Positions 53,728-63,891 of a DNA stretch of 64,000 nucleotides are shown piece by piece. Source of the DNA: Pyropia yezoensis. Taxonomy: Eukaryota > Rhodophyta > Bangiophyceae > Bangiales > Bangiaceae. The stretch lies in assembly GCA_009829735.1 (NCBI GenBank), contig CM020620.1, forward strand, positions 12,149,420 to 12,213,419, written 5' to 3'. The notes beneath the pieces were generated by a model. The model was given only the letters and a program-made list of their open reading frames with translations, made no database searches and was not told the DNA's origin. A program made the translations under genes and the position numbers. Numbering within the stretch: position 1 is the stretch's first letter; each line of letters starts with the position of its first letter.

Positions 53728-55409
53728 TCGTTTCCCGCCGACTTGGCGTCCGAGTCGGAGGGCGGGGAGGAAGACGACGAGTCCGAGGACGACGTGTCCG
53801 CCTCCTCCGCCGAGCGTGTGGCGACCGCGACGACCGGTCGAGACCCACCCTCGCGGCGTGAACGTACTTCGTTCGTAGCCGACTTTTTACTCGCATTCCT
53901 AACAAGTTGTTGGATGCGTTTACTCAACTTGGGGCAATCATATGCCCAGTGTTCATCGGAGTTGCAGTTCCAACACCGATGGTCCGTTCCGGGAGGGGTC
54001 GTCCCAACTGGGGAAGACGAAGGGATACCCTGGGAAGTTCCCACGGCAGCTACCACCCTCTCCTTGCGGATTCGGCGTGCCTCTCTCAATTCTCTGGCCT
54101 GGCGCGCCTCCTCCCGTTCCTTGGCCAACTCGGCCTGACGCTCCTGGCGTTGTTCCTCCCGCAACTTGCGGTAGGCCTCACCTCTGCGGTAAGCGAACCT
54201 GGCCAACTCGGCCAGGGTCGCCCGGGCAGTGTTATGCTCCCGGGTCTCCATCCGGACTGACCAGTGGAGTCCCTCCACAAACCGACTCTTCACCACAGCT
54301 TGTGGATGAAGAAACCCACAAAGATTGTTGAGCTTACGGACTCGCTCCGCAAAGGACAACTCGTCCTCCGCCTCTTCCTGATGGGCTTGCGTAAACTCCT
54401 CGACTTGAGAAGCCAGCGCCGCTTCATCAACCATGGCTCTCAACAACCAGTTGACGAGCTCCAAATAGGAAGTCACCTCCCCAGCGCCTCCACTTGAGGA
54501 GCTGGGCATAACGGACATAAGTTCTGTCCGCAGGTCGCCCTTCGTAAACTCCTGTAGCATGTAAAAAGCCATGCCTTCACTTATGGCATTGTCGTCACAG
54601 GCTTTTGTGAAACGACGTAGAAACTCAAAGACACGGAGGGGGGGAGTTCCATCCCACTCCGCTTTGTGCCCAAAAGAATGAAGTGCATTCTTCTTGGCAC
54701 GGCCCATGGCTCGGGCCTGGTCAGGACCATACACCACCGACTTGTTGTGGAGGGCGTAGGTCTCACAGTCAAAGATCCGCTGGTAGACCGGGTTGGCTAC
54801 CTGGATCTTGGGCGGCACCTCACGTTGAGGGAACAGCCGCTGTGGCACTGGGGTAAGTTGACCCTCAGCGCCTGTAGTCTGGTGCGGCGAGCTTGGTGTA
54901 GCCGCCGGCGTTTCCGAGGGGAACTCCCCCGTGAAGGGCGTACGCCCCACCGAGAATGGTGCGGCTCCCACGTTGGGAGTCACAGGGGTCCCCCCCTGTT
55001 CGGGGCGACCCGGAATAGGCGTCAGGGGCGATTCCCCCTGCGCCAGCGGGCTCGAAAGCCCCAATCCGGTCTGGACATTAAGGCCATCTGGCAAACTCGC
55101 CACAATCTGATTCAGAATAGTATTCGTCATCGTGACCACCAGGTCCGGCAAAGTCTGCCGCAACACATTGGTCGCCTCCCGACGGACAGTTTCCGCGAGG
55201 AGTGGATTGACGACTCCAGTTGAGTCTCGGTCCGCCTCCGGGAGTCCATCTGAGGGGTAACCACGTTCCTCAGGGGTCTCAACCGGGGGCATGGGCGCGA
55301 GCCCATCGACCCCAGGTAAACCCACCTGTGTCACACCAGTATTCAAAGGCACTGAAGTACGTGCGTCACCCGTGTACTCCCCGGACGACGGGGGGTCCGA
55401 GCTAGCCAT
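53724..55409 (-). CDS. Element E gag
   Basis: Open frame from ATG at 55409 (MASSDPPSS), about 560 residues, shorter than B1 gag in the Pro/Gly/Thr-rich N-terminal third. The capsid-like middle, Arg/Glu-rich stretch and zinc knuckle (CWNCNSDEHWAYDC) are kept. Confidence 0.82.
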   Translation of the reverse strand: MASSDPPSSGEYTGDARTSVPLNTGVTQVGLPGVDGLAPMPPVETPEERGYPSDGLPEADRDSTGVVNPLLAETVRREATNVLRQTLPDLVVTMTNTILNQIVASLPDGLNVQTGLGLSSPLAQGESPLTPIPGRPEQGGTPVTPNVGAAPFSVGRTPFTGEFPSETPAATPSSPHQTTGAEGQLTPVPQRLFPQREVPPKIQVANPVYQRIFDCETYALHNKSVVYGPDQARAMGRAKKNALHSFGHKAEWDGTPPLRVFEFLRRFTKACDDNAISEGMAFYMLQEFTKGDLRTELMSVMPSSSSGGAGEVTSYLELVNWLLRAMVDEAALASQVEEFTQAHQEEAEDELSFAERVRKLNNLCGFLHPQAVVKSRFVEGLHWSVRMETREHNTARATLAELARFAYRRGEAYRKLREEQRQERQAELAKEREEARQARELREARRIRKERVVAAVGTSQGIPSSSPVGTTPPGTDHRCWNCNSDEHWAYDCPKLSKRIQQLVRNASKKSATNEVRSRREGGSRPVVAVATRSAEEADTSSSDSSSSSPPSDSDAKSAGNE

Positions 55410-55528
55410 GTTGGCTGACGATCCGTATGACACGGTCCAAGACCACCGTTCCTCTGAGACAGAGGGCCCCCTACACCCAGGTGCACCCGGAGGTAAAGTT
55501 TACCTCTGTCCCCTGCTGCTCCACCAAA

Positions 55529-55997
55529 TGTGGCAAAAACCACATGCACACACGGCACCCAAGTTGGGGCGGTGTGCAAGGGCTGCCTCCCGTGTCGGGG
55601 GAACCGGAAGAAGTGCAAGTCGCACACACTCTGTCCCTGTTGTGGGGCAAACCCCCCACGGACAAACAAGAGGATGGTGTGTGGTCCAACAGTTTCTTGG
55701 TCGGGACGGGGACGCAGGGCCAAGCCCCGCTGTCCCTCCCCTTATCCCCCCAGGGTCCACTCAGAATCTCGCCACTCAGAATCTCCCACCCCAGCACCTG
55801 CCCACCGGGCCACACGAAAATTCAAGACGATAAATGCAGAAAACCTTCAAATCCAAGTTGGATTTACTACTAAGCTAACTATCCCAAACTTAGGGAATAT
55901 GGACCCAAATGCAGGGGGAGGAACGGATCAGGCTAGTGGCCTGCCGCCCCTTGCATGGCACGTGTTGCCCCCCTACCTGGGGGTCACTACTGCCACA
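55529..55997 (-). repeat. 5' LTR of E
   Basis: 469 bp of the B-family LTR type, TGTGGC... to ...TGCCACA. The inner side is followed by the same primer-binding sequence as B1 (about 55509-55526). Confidence 0.9.
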
Positions 55998-56875
55998 GGC
56001 AGGGGCGCCTGTTTCATCTTCCGACGGGTGTCCGTCGGCACATCGAGCAGTTGGGCGTGGACATGATAGCCGCCAAGACCGGGTTGGCCCGGGAGTTCGA
56101 GGCCCTGCTGGCTGCTCACGATGCCGTGAACTGGGCTGGGGTGTTGGCCCTTCCCCCGTACCGGGACCCGCCGGCTGGGGCTTCCCCCTTGCCTCGTCAC
56201 TCGTTGCGTATCCGGCGTACTCAGCCAGGTGAGCCCAATTGCCATGGGTGGGCGTCCACCGAGGCTGTTGCTGACCTGGGTATTCCCATGGTTATCCATG
56301 ACCCTCTTCAGGTCCTCGCCCCGTGGTTCGGTAATCCGATACCGGTGGCGGTTGGCCGTCGTCCCCGAGAGTTGGGCTCTGCGGGTGGGGAGCGTGAGGT
56401 GTCTCGTCGTCGGGCCGAGCCCCGCCGGGGTTACGGTGGGGCCCCTTCAGTAGGGTCCTACCGGGCCTCGTATCAGGTGCCACCGGCTCCGGTGGTAGGC
56501 GTGTCGGCTCCTGTGGCTCCTCTGGCTGCGCCAGAATCACCTCCCGCCCCTGTCATGCATGACGGGGGTCCCCGTCTCTGGTACGAGGGCGCTGACGCCC
56601 TTGTTGCCCGCGCAATGCGGGAGGGTCTCTCTGTTAGCTGGGGGGATATCCCCCCAGGTGCTGCGCTGGTTGGGTCCGCACGTTGCTTCGGTGGCGTGCT
56701 GGACTGCCTTTAGTCCGCTCTGGCCGACGTGGAGGCCGGCCGCAGCACCCTCGTTCAGCTATGCACCAAGGTAACTCGGGTGATTGACCGTCGTGAGATT
56801 GCCGACCGGTGGAGCATGGAGGTGTACGCGCTTACGCGTGAGTGGCCTCCCTCGGGCAGTGGGTCTACCCACTGA
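55998..56875 (+). pseudogene. Remainder of the element F antisense ORF
   Basis: Plus-strand coding-like frame, opposite to F gag-pol and in the same place as in B and C. Its head is cut off by E, and about one interruption lies further on. The first residues after E (QGRLFHLPTGVRRHIEQLGV) align with the last conserved block of the B ORF (RGMLWHLPLRLLQGLEQL) and of the C ORF (GEMCLLPRLLRTWIDRVGV). Then come a Pro-rich linker and a helical, charged C-terminus. Confidence 0.62.
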
Positions 56876-57326
56876 GGAGTGCTATTGTTTGTGAGGGAGA
56901 GGGCCCTGGTGACCCTTATGGTGGCCGGGTAGTAGTGAGTATAAACTCATCCCCCGCTGGGGCGTTTGCATGATACCAATGCCTGCCTTTGGGGAGTACC
57001 CCGTCTGACTTAACCGTGGCCTGCCTCGGTTCTTTCCCACGCCCCCCAACCCATCCTGGTTGATTAATACTCATGAAGGTCAACCTTCCTTGGTCCGTCA
57101 CTTGCCTCCTGGCTGAAGGTTTACCTTGGTGTAAGCCTTAGGTTACTTTGAAATTATCGGAGTTAGTCATCTCCTTCAACTAAACTTGTAAAAGTCAGTA
57201 GCTTACTTAGTTTGCCTAAGCCCGCTCCAACTTAGTGAACCTAAGCCTTGCCGAGTCCATGTGACACCCTACTTAGTAGGTATAAGCCTCACCCCCCAAC
57301 AGCCGAAGTCGGTGTCGGTTGGGTTG
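56876..57326. other. Convergent spacer of element F with three short repeats
   Basis: Less GC-rich than its surroundings. Three 18-bp copies of ACTTAGT-N5-TAAGCC lie at 57205-57222, 57230-57247 and 57271-57288. No gene. It lies where the antisense ORF and pol transcripts would meet. Confidence 0.6.
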
Positions 57327-60300
57327 TTACAGTAGGCGTCGTCGCCTCATGTAAGGCATGAGGAGTTGGTGGGGTATACTCGCCGCCTGTTCGCAGGTGG
57401 GTGAGTCGTATCCGACCCACATAACCTTGACGTGCCAGGGTCCTGGTAGGTCCGGGTCGGTGTGTCCGACCACGCTCTCTACTTGGTAGGGAATCCCATC
57501 CGGTCCCACCGGGTCATCTGACCGGTGGGTTGTAAGAGCTTCGTGTAGCAACCCAGCCGGTACCGGCTGAGGCTGTTCCGGCTTTGGAGCAGGTGTCACA
57601 TCATTGAGGTTGATGCGTTGTATCTCCGTATCGGAGTGCAGGATGACAGAGCGATCATCTCTGTGTAAGATCTGGTACGGTGCCTTGACCGGTTGCATAA
57701 GCTTGTTCCCTCTGAACTTCTGGTGTCTGATGTAGACCCAGTCACCTGTTACCAGGGTTGCGTTGCGTACCCGTAACCGGGCGTCAAATTTCTTCTTGTA
57801 TCGAAGTTGTGTACGGTCAAGGGCACCCTTGAGCTTTGGTATCATCCACGATAGCTTGGCCAACCAAGCTAAGTGGATCCGTTCGGCCGGTCGGCCCTTC
57901 GGTATGTCATACCGAGTGCACCTGCCCGGTGGCAGCGTCAGGTTCCCGACGCCCATTGGCATGACCCATTTCAGTGGGGCAGTGCTGGTACTCCGGTGTG
58001 GCCTGGCATTGTATGCCAAGGTCAATACGGACAGAAGCCTGTCCCACGTCTTCGTGTGCTCCGCCACATAGCATTGGAGCATCTTGACGATGGTGCGGTT
58101 GAACCGCTCCACCTGTCCGTTGGATTGCGGGTGGTAGTCGGATGCCCGACGGGGTTCGATGCCGAACATGCCCAGGACCTTAGTGCAGAATGCTGAAGTA
58201 AGGTTTGCTCCGTTATCGGAGAGAAGTTGCTTCATTACTCCGTAAGCACTGATCCAGTGGTCAACCACTGCGTTCATGATCGTGTAGGCCGTATCGTTCG
58301 GTATTGCTACTGCCCGTGACAGCTTAGTATAGCGGTCCGACATGACCAGGATGTACCTGTTCCCTTCTTCCGTTACCGGAAGCGGTCCGAGTATGTCGAT
58401 AGCCACTTGCTCGTTGAGCCCGTCTGGGGGGAACAGTTTCATAGCGGATGCCCGCCTATGAAGACTCGAGCGATTCCGTGCACATGGGTGGCATCCCCGC
58501 ACGTGGTCGATTACGTCGACGGCCACAGCTGGCCAGTTGAAGAACCTTCGCATTGCTGCGAACATGCGCGAACCCCCCGGGTGTCCGGCTGTGGGGTTGT
58601 CGTGTTCTCGTTCCTTGACGGCCTGCCGTAAGGACACGGGAACCACTACCTGATGCCGTCCATCGGCGGGTGCCCGCCGATATATGAGTTCGTCCTCGTT
58701 CTCGGAGAAGATGCCGGCCGTGCCGGCCAGGAGGTTAGCACGATGGCGTTTACAGTCATCGTCATTGGCCTGTGCCTCGCGGAAGTCCGCGAGGGTCAAT
58801 GGGCACGAAATCTGTGCCATGGTATGGTCAACCATACCTTGGGTAGCATTACCCACCATGCACACCGGTACCACCGGGATGTCTTCGTCCACCTGTCGGG
58901 TATTCCCGCTTGGGGTATCGAGTCGCGACAGCGCGTCCCCCAGATGATGGGTGGCGCCGGCCTCACATATGGTCCGGTAGTCGTCCTCGGCCATCTTCAG
59001 TCTCCACCGGGCTAGCCGACCGTGGCTGTCGGAATCCTTGTCACCAAGGTTGAGAAGCCATCGTAAAGGTTCGTGGTCGGACCTTACGATGAACCTGGAA
59101 CCTTCCAGGTATGGCCGGAGCAGTTGCACTGCCCATATGACTCCGAGGCACTCGCGCTCGGTGGCACTATAGTTACGCTCAGCCGGGTTGAGTGTCCGGC
59201 TGAAGTACCCTACCGGATGTAGGTCCGGGATAGCATTATCGGTACCGATGATGGTCTCTCCCTGTAGCAGGGTGCATCCCACTTGGGTGTCGCAGGCATC
59301 GACGTCGATGACGAAGGTCCCGCGTCTGTGCGGCAACGCAAGCACGGGTGGGGCTAGCAGAGCTTGCTTGAGCAGCTCGAATGCCTCTCCCTCGCTGGGC
59401 GAGGGAGGTTGGAGTACCTTTGTCAAGGCACTGCTCGTCAGAACCGTTAACGGTTTGGCTATACGAGCGAAGTCCTTGACGAACCGTCGGTATACGTTGC
59501 ACATCCCCAGGAAGCTTTTCAGCTGTGTGTGGGTGGTTGGGTATCGCGCATCCCGGAGTGCCCGGGTATTTGCTTCGAGCACTCCCAGTTTACCTGGTGT
59601 GATCTGGTGACCCAGATACTCGACTGTCTGCTGGAAGAAGGCGCACTTCTTGAGGCACTGGGTTACCCCGGCGTTCCGCAAGAGGGTGAGTACCTCGTCG
59701 ACATGTTGCACAAGGACATCCATGTTACGCGAGAGGACGATGACGTCGTCCAAGTACACCAGGCAGTTACGCCACTTGACTCCCGACAGTATAATGTCGA
59801 TGGCCCGTTGGAATGTGGCGGGGGCGTTGGACAATCCGAAGGGCATCCTTAGGAACTCGTACACGCCACTGTGACAGACGAACGCCGTCTTGGGGATATC
59901 CTCTTCCGCAACTGGGATCTGCCAGTACCCGGCATTGCAGTCGATTGTGGTAAACACTGTGGCCTCCCCCAGCGAGTCGATGCACTCGTCCATCCTTGGT
60001 AAAGGGTATGAGTCTTTCTTGATAACCAAGTTGAGGCGTCGATAATCGATGCAAAACCGAGGGGTCTGATCCTTCTTCGGTACGATAACGACTGGGGCGC
60101 CCCACTCCGACATCGAAGGTCGGATCACCTTAGCTTCGCTCATCCTCTTCAGTTCTCCATCAACGATCTCTCGTTGCATAGGTCCCGCACGATGCGGTTG
60201 CGACCGCGCTGGTCGAGCACCTGGTACCAGGTCTATACGTTGTTGGGTTGCCCCAATGGTACCCAGCGCCCCGCCGGTCCACATGACGCCATGCCTTCTT

Positions 60301-60812
60301 AGCATCCGTCGTACCCCTTCAGCTACCGAAGGGGGAAGGTGGTCGAGGTCAGCCTCGGCCAGTGCCTTCAGGGCTTCTTGGTCCTTTGGCGGCATGTCCG
60401 CCGGAGCCGGAGCCGCCGATGGGTGAGGCTTCCCGTCATCGGGTTGCTGCCGCTCGGTGGTCTCGGCGACCGCCAGCACCTCAAGTGGTTCCACTTGACC
60501 TTCCTTGTCAGGGGTAAGGATATCTCCTTCGTAGAGCTCGGCAATCCCAAGGATAGTTCCTTTCGGAAGGGTGACTGCTTTACGGCGATAGTTCGCCATC
60601 ACGAGCAGTGATGATTCTCCCGCTGGGAGGTCTACGATACCGTTGGCCATGGTCAACCCATGGCGCTTGTAGGTTCGTAGGTTGGACTGGACTCTGCAGA
60701 TGCCTGCGAGGTCACAGTTAACCGGGAGGACGGTCTCCGATAACGGCTCTAAGCGAGTTCGCTTGGCCAGCCGGAGTGTCTTCGGTTCTACGCTGGCGTA
60801 TACCTCAGCCAC
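57327..60812 (-). CDS. Element F pol (RT, RNase H, integrase, chromodomain-like end)
   Basis: 1,161 codons open. RT (CIDYRRLNLVI, MPFGLSNAPATFQRAID, YLDDVIVLS), RNase H (DVDACDTQVG), integrase finger (HDNPTAGHPGGSRMF...CHPCARN) and core (AIDILGPLP, LSDNGANL, NGQVERFNRT). It ends in a divergent chromodomain-like stretch (VKVMWVGYDSPTCEQ). It overlaps the protease frame by a few bases and has no ATG at its start, so it is probably expressed as part of a longer polyprotein, as is common in the family. Confidence 0.88.
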   Translation of the reverse strand: MAEVYASVEPKTLRLAKRTRLEPLSETVLPVNCDLAGICRVQSNLRTYKRHGLTMANGIVDLPAGESSLLVMANYRRKAVTLPKGTILGIAELYEGDILTPDKEGQVEPLEVLAVAETTERQQPDDGKPHPSAAPAPADMPPKDQEALKALAEADLDHLPPSVAEGVRRMLRRHGVMWTGGALGTIGATQQRIDLVPGARPARSQPHRAGPMQREIVDGELKRMSEAKVIRPSMSEWGAPVVIVPKKDQTPRFCIDYRRLNLVIKKDSYPLPRMDECIDSLGEATVFTTIDCNAGYWQIPVAEEDIPKTAFVCHSGVYEFLRMPFGLSNAPATFQRAIDIILSGVKWRNCLVYLDDVIVLSRNMDVLVQHVDEVLTLLRNAGVTQCLKKCAFFQQTVEYLGHQITPGKLGVLEANTRALRDARYPTTHTQLKSFLGMCNVYRRFVKDFARIAKPLTVLTSSALTKVLQPPSPSEGEAFELLKQALLAPPVLALPHRRGTFVIDVDACDTQVGCTLLQGETIIGTDNAIPDLHPVGYFSRTLNPAERNYSATERECLGVIWAVQLLRPYLEGSRFIVRSDHEPLRWLLNLGDKDSDSHGRLARWRLKMAEDDYRTICEAGATHHLGDALSRLDTPSGNTRQVDEDIPVVPVCMVGNATQGMVDHTMAQISCPLTLADFREAQANDDDCKRHRANLLAGTAGIFSENEDELIYRRAPADGRHQVVVPVSLRQAVKEREHDNPTAGHPGGSRMFAAMRRFFNWPAVAVDVIDHVRGCHPCARNRSSLHRRASAMKLFPPDGLNEQVAIDILGPLPVTEEGNRYILVMSDRYTKLSRAVAIPNDTAYTIMNAVVDHWISAYGVMKQLLSDNGANLTSAFCTKVLGMFGIEPRRASDYHPQSNGQVERFNRTIVKMLQCYVAEHTKTWDRLLSVLTLAYNARPHRSTSTAPLKWVMPMGVGNLTLPPGRCTRYDIPKGRPAERIHLAWLAKLSWMIPKLKGALDRTQLRYKKKFDARLRVRNATLVTGDWVYIRHQKFRGNKLMQPVKAPYQILHRDDRSVILHSDTEIQRINLNDVTPAPKPEQPQPVPAGLLHEALTTHRSDDPVGPDGIPYQVESVVGHTDPDLPGPWHVKVMWVGYDSPTCEQAASIPHQLLMPYMRRRRLL

Positions 60813-61422
60813 GTTCGTGGCTCCCGTGTAGCGTCAGGTCCCTAATGATAGCTGTCTGTCCTCTCTTCGTCCCGTCGGCCTCTTGTAGCTCGACGGTCCT
60901 CCGGCCCGGCCGGATTGCATCAACGTGAACGTTGATAAAGGTGCACCCCAGTATGCAGGGCACCGATAGAGTCTCACATACCAGGAAGTCAACTTCCGTA
61001 GTAGGCTCCCCGATGGTGACCTGCAGCGACATCGCTGCGGTCGTACGAATGAGGCGACCATTTGCATCCTCACTCGTGGGTCCCCGAGCAACTCTGACTT
61101 GCGAGAGCCACTTGTCCGGGAGGGTATCCATCCGGATCAGGTTAGGTCCAGCCCCTGTATCCAGTACAGGGTAATACGATCGGGTCGACTGGGGGTCAAC
61201 CCCCAGTGTGGCTGATACCTTGAAGTTCTCCAAGGTGAACAGTACGTGGCCTACACCGATGACCGGTGTAGCTCGGGCATCCTGAACAGGGCCCTTATCT
61301 GGTTCCATGTGACGGGGCTTCCCGTGCTCTCCTCCCAACCTTGGTGGTTGGTCATCAATCCCCTGACGCCGTGTCGTCGGGGCCGGAAGGTGTACCCGGG
61401 GGTTGATGCGGCGTCGGCTCAA
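60805..61422 (-). CDS. Element F protease frame
   Basis: About 205 codons, without an ATG start. It contains VLDTGAGPNLIR (retropepsin active site) and VPCILGCTFINVHVD (second half). It lies between gag and pol, in the order the family expects. Confidence 0.75.
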   Translation of the reverse strand: MSRRRINPRVHLPAPTTRRQGIDDQPPRLGGEHGKPRHMEPDKGPVQDARATPVIGVGHVLFTLENFKVSATLGVDPQSTRSYYPVLDTGAGPNLIRMDTLPDKWLSQVRVARGPTSEDANGRLIRTTAAMSLQVTIGEPTTEVDFLVCETLSVPCILGCTFINVHVDAIRPGRRTVELQEADGTKRGQTAIIRDLTLHGSHERG

Positions 61423-61573
61423 CCGCGCTCTCCGTCGGGCTTTCCCCGCGGAAGTCCGGGGTGGCTTGCTAGGGTTACCCCAGCGACCCCGTGTCGTCCT
61501 TCCTCTTACTTGTTTCCCGCACTCGGCCGAGTACTATCTTCCGGGATATCCGGGAGAGGAGGTGCCTCCTCGA

Positions 61574-63571
61574 CTACCAGCACTCCTCATGGAGCTTGCT
61601 GCCTGCCCGGTGCCGGGCTTCTGGCGGGATACCCACCAATGGATGCCTTGCGTTGCGCCGCTGCCCGTCGAGACTCCTCCGGGATGAGTGGGCATGCGGA
61701 CACCCAGTGTAGTGTTGGGGGTCTCCGCACCACATACATTCGGACGTGCCGGCCGTCCCGGGCGTCCGCGTCGGGTTGGCTCCATAGGTCCGGTTGCCTG
61801 CCACGGGCGCCCGAGTGCCCGCCCCTTGGTAGGCCTTGGGTCCCGGTGCCAACCGGAACAAGGACTCCCCAAACCGGTTGGGTCCACCCGCGATGTGCGG
61901 AGGTGCCTCCGTACGTAGTGCCCAGGTCGGCAGGGGTTGGTGGGGGTTACCCGTAGCCGGGGCGTAACCCGTAGTCCGCACATACGGGACGCGCCGTCCC
62001 GCTCCCTCGTTAACCTGGAACTGGGTCCCAGCCGCGGCGATGTACGCTACCGTACCATGCTCATCAGTCACCGGCGTCGCCGGTAGCAGCAGGTGGCCCT
62101 GTTGGTCGACTAGAGGTTCATCCTCACCCATAGGGGTATGCTCGGTCGCCACCAGTACTGGTGCGGCCTTACGTTCCCCAATCTCTTGCCTCGATACCGG
62201 GGTAAGACTGTGCTTGCCTTCCTCACCCTTGGGCTTCGGGGCCAAGGCGCATTCCGGGTGTAGCACCCGGTAGGCGTCCCCTAGGGACTTGCACGTATGC
62301 ATCAGTCGACTGAAGTTCGTCCGAGCCGTATTGGCTCCCCGTGCGGATATCCGCACATAGTTGGGTACTCCTGCGAACAGGATGGCCCGTAGTTCCCCTT
62401 GACCGAGGAGCTTCCCCAGCTCGTAGTCGAGCTCTTGGATCCGGCGTCCAAACATCTCTTCATCCTCCCAGGACTGGGCGGTGGCAGTGCGAAGGGCCCG
62501 ATAGTGGTCTTCGCACTTGTCCTCACTGAGTAAGCTGCTAAGCAGCTCCTTCAATATCCCACGGTAATCCAATAGGGTGGCTGCGACCCTCATTCCCGGT
62601 ATCGGGGATGCCTTGCGGAGGATGCCTCGGACCCGTTCGTCAACAAAGAACGGGAGGATCTCCAGCGCCAGCCCCTCGTCGACGAGCGCCTTGTCCGCGG
62701 CTGCCTTGAAGCTAGTCAAGAAGCCAATGACTGCCAACGGGCGTCCGTTAGGGCCCCCGAACATAGGGACTCCCTTCATTAGGGTCTGCATCGAGCGGAT
62801 CGCTCGGTGCGAGGTCGTACGCATCGATTCCGATACGGTCGTGGATCGGTCCTCCAAACGATAACGTTCCGGAGTCAGTACCGACCTGAAGATTTCGTTG
62901 ACAATGTCCGCGTCCGCGTCCTGGATATCCAGTCGCTTGGCCAGTTGATGAGTAAACTCATCGGACTCCATCCGCTTCAGTAAGCTCGCAGTAACCTGCG
63001 CTGTCATCGCTTGAACCAGTGACGCTGGAACTTCCGGCGTCGGCGCGTCGGGTACCCGAGTTGCATGGCTCCCTTCGTCGATGGGGTAATGCGAGACGGT
63101 ACCGCCTCCCCCCATTGCCGAATCTGTTCCGGCGTAAACATCCGCCGGGTCATGTCCGCGGAGCCCGCTCTGGGTGCTCCGAGCGTAGCGCTCCGTATGG
63201 CTACGTTCCAACTCAGCCGACGAGTCGGATCCATAACCCGTGTCCGGGGGTTGTCCAGGAGTAGCAACACCAGGGTTGACCCTGGTGGACTCCGAAAGTA
63301 GTCCGGCCGGTTCGAACCGTACCGGTGTGGGAGGGACCCGACGGGGTACCGTCGTATGGAGTGCTGACATCAGCACGGCCATTGCGTCCTCCGTACGCTC
63401 TTGACGGGCGTCGAACCCGGTGAAACGGGCCTCGATGCGAGCCAATGATGCCATCAGGGAGTCCCCTGGTGAAGGTTGCGGCGGCGTGAGGTCGGCAGAG
63501 GACGGTTGAGGCGGTCCGCCGCCCCCGGCCGTCCGTGCCGTACCAAACTTCGATGCGGCACCGGAGAGCAT
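61574..63571 (-). CDS. Element F gag
   Basis: 665 residues from ATG at 63571. Pro/Ser-rich N-terminus with a helix (DSLMASLARIEARF), capsid-like middle about residues 190-430, then a linker and a short C-terminal knuckle-like motif (CMWCGDPQHYTGC). Open throughout. The coding-like frame extends a little upstream of this ATG, so the true start is uncertain. Confidence 0.82.
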   Translation of the reverse strand: MLSGAASKFGTARTAGGGGPPQPSSADLTPPQPSPGDSLMASLARIEARFTGFDARQERTEDAMAVLMSALHTTVPRRVPPTPVRFEPAGLLSESTRVNPGVATPGQPPDTGYGSDSSAELERSHTERYARSTQSGLRGHDPADVYAGTDSAMGGGGTVSHYPIDEGSHATRVPDAPTPEVPASLVQAMTAQVTASLLKRMESDEFTHQLAKRLDIQDADADIVNEIFRSVLTPERYRLEDRSTTVSESMRTTSHRAIRSMQTLMKGVPMFGGPNGRPLAVIGFLTSFKAAADKALVDEGLALEILPFFVDERVRGILRKASPIPGMRVAATLLDYRGILKELLSSLLSEDKCEDHYRALRTATAQSWEDEEMFGRRIQELDYELGKLLGQGELRAILFAGVPNYVRISARGANTARTNFSRLMHTCKSLGDAYRVLHPECALAPKPKGEEGKHSLTPVSRQEIGERKAAPVLVATEHTPMGEDEPLVDQQGHLLLPATPVTDEHGTVAYIAAAGTQFQVNEGAGRRVPYVRTTGYAPATGNPHQPLPTWALRTEAPPHIAGGPNRFGESLFRLAPGPKAYQGAGTRAPVAGNRTYGANPTRTPGTAGTSECMWCGDPQHYTGCPHAHSSRRSLDGQRRNARHPLVGIPPEARHRAGSKLHEECW

Positions 63572-63891
63572 CGGCGTCTCAATGCTGTCGATCGGGTTAC
63601 CGATCTCGGTTCCCAGGTTCAGCTCCGGGGTCGGCGTCGACGCCGATCCGTCACCTTACACGTTCCCCGTCTCTTGGGTAGACATAGTCACAATCTGTCA
63701 ACCGACGTAACAGTCACCACGAAAAAGAGAGCGAGGGGGTAGTTGGGGGAGAGTAACCGTAGATCATAGTCAAACGCAACCACTCAAAACAATCGAACAG
63801 ATCGCAGCACCACGAGTACAAGAAAAGGACTGGATCCCTATCCGTGTGCCAGGGCCGAAGACGGCGTCACCACAAGGGTGACGGAAACCCG
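63572..63891 (-). other. 5' leader of element F
   Basis: About 320 bp between gag and the primer site, the expected leader position. No separate gene is seen. Confidence 0.5.

Larger units (their letters stand above)
49245..55997 (-). mobile_element. Gypsy element E (third B-family copy), 3' end missing
   Basis: Same family as B1, minus strand. Its right LTR (55529-55997) differs from the B1 LTR at about four of 469 positions. gag and pol are present with about three breaks. The 3' part (most of the antisense ORF and the 3' LTR) is absent: at 49245 the sequence changes to that of C, as if C had inserted there. On the right it ends inside the antisense ORF of F, so E is inserted in F. GGCAG at 55998-56002 would be the right target duplication. 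Confidence 0.85.
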
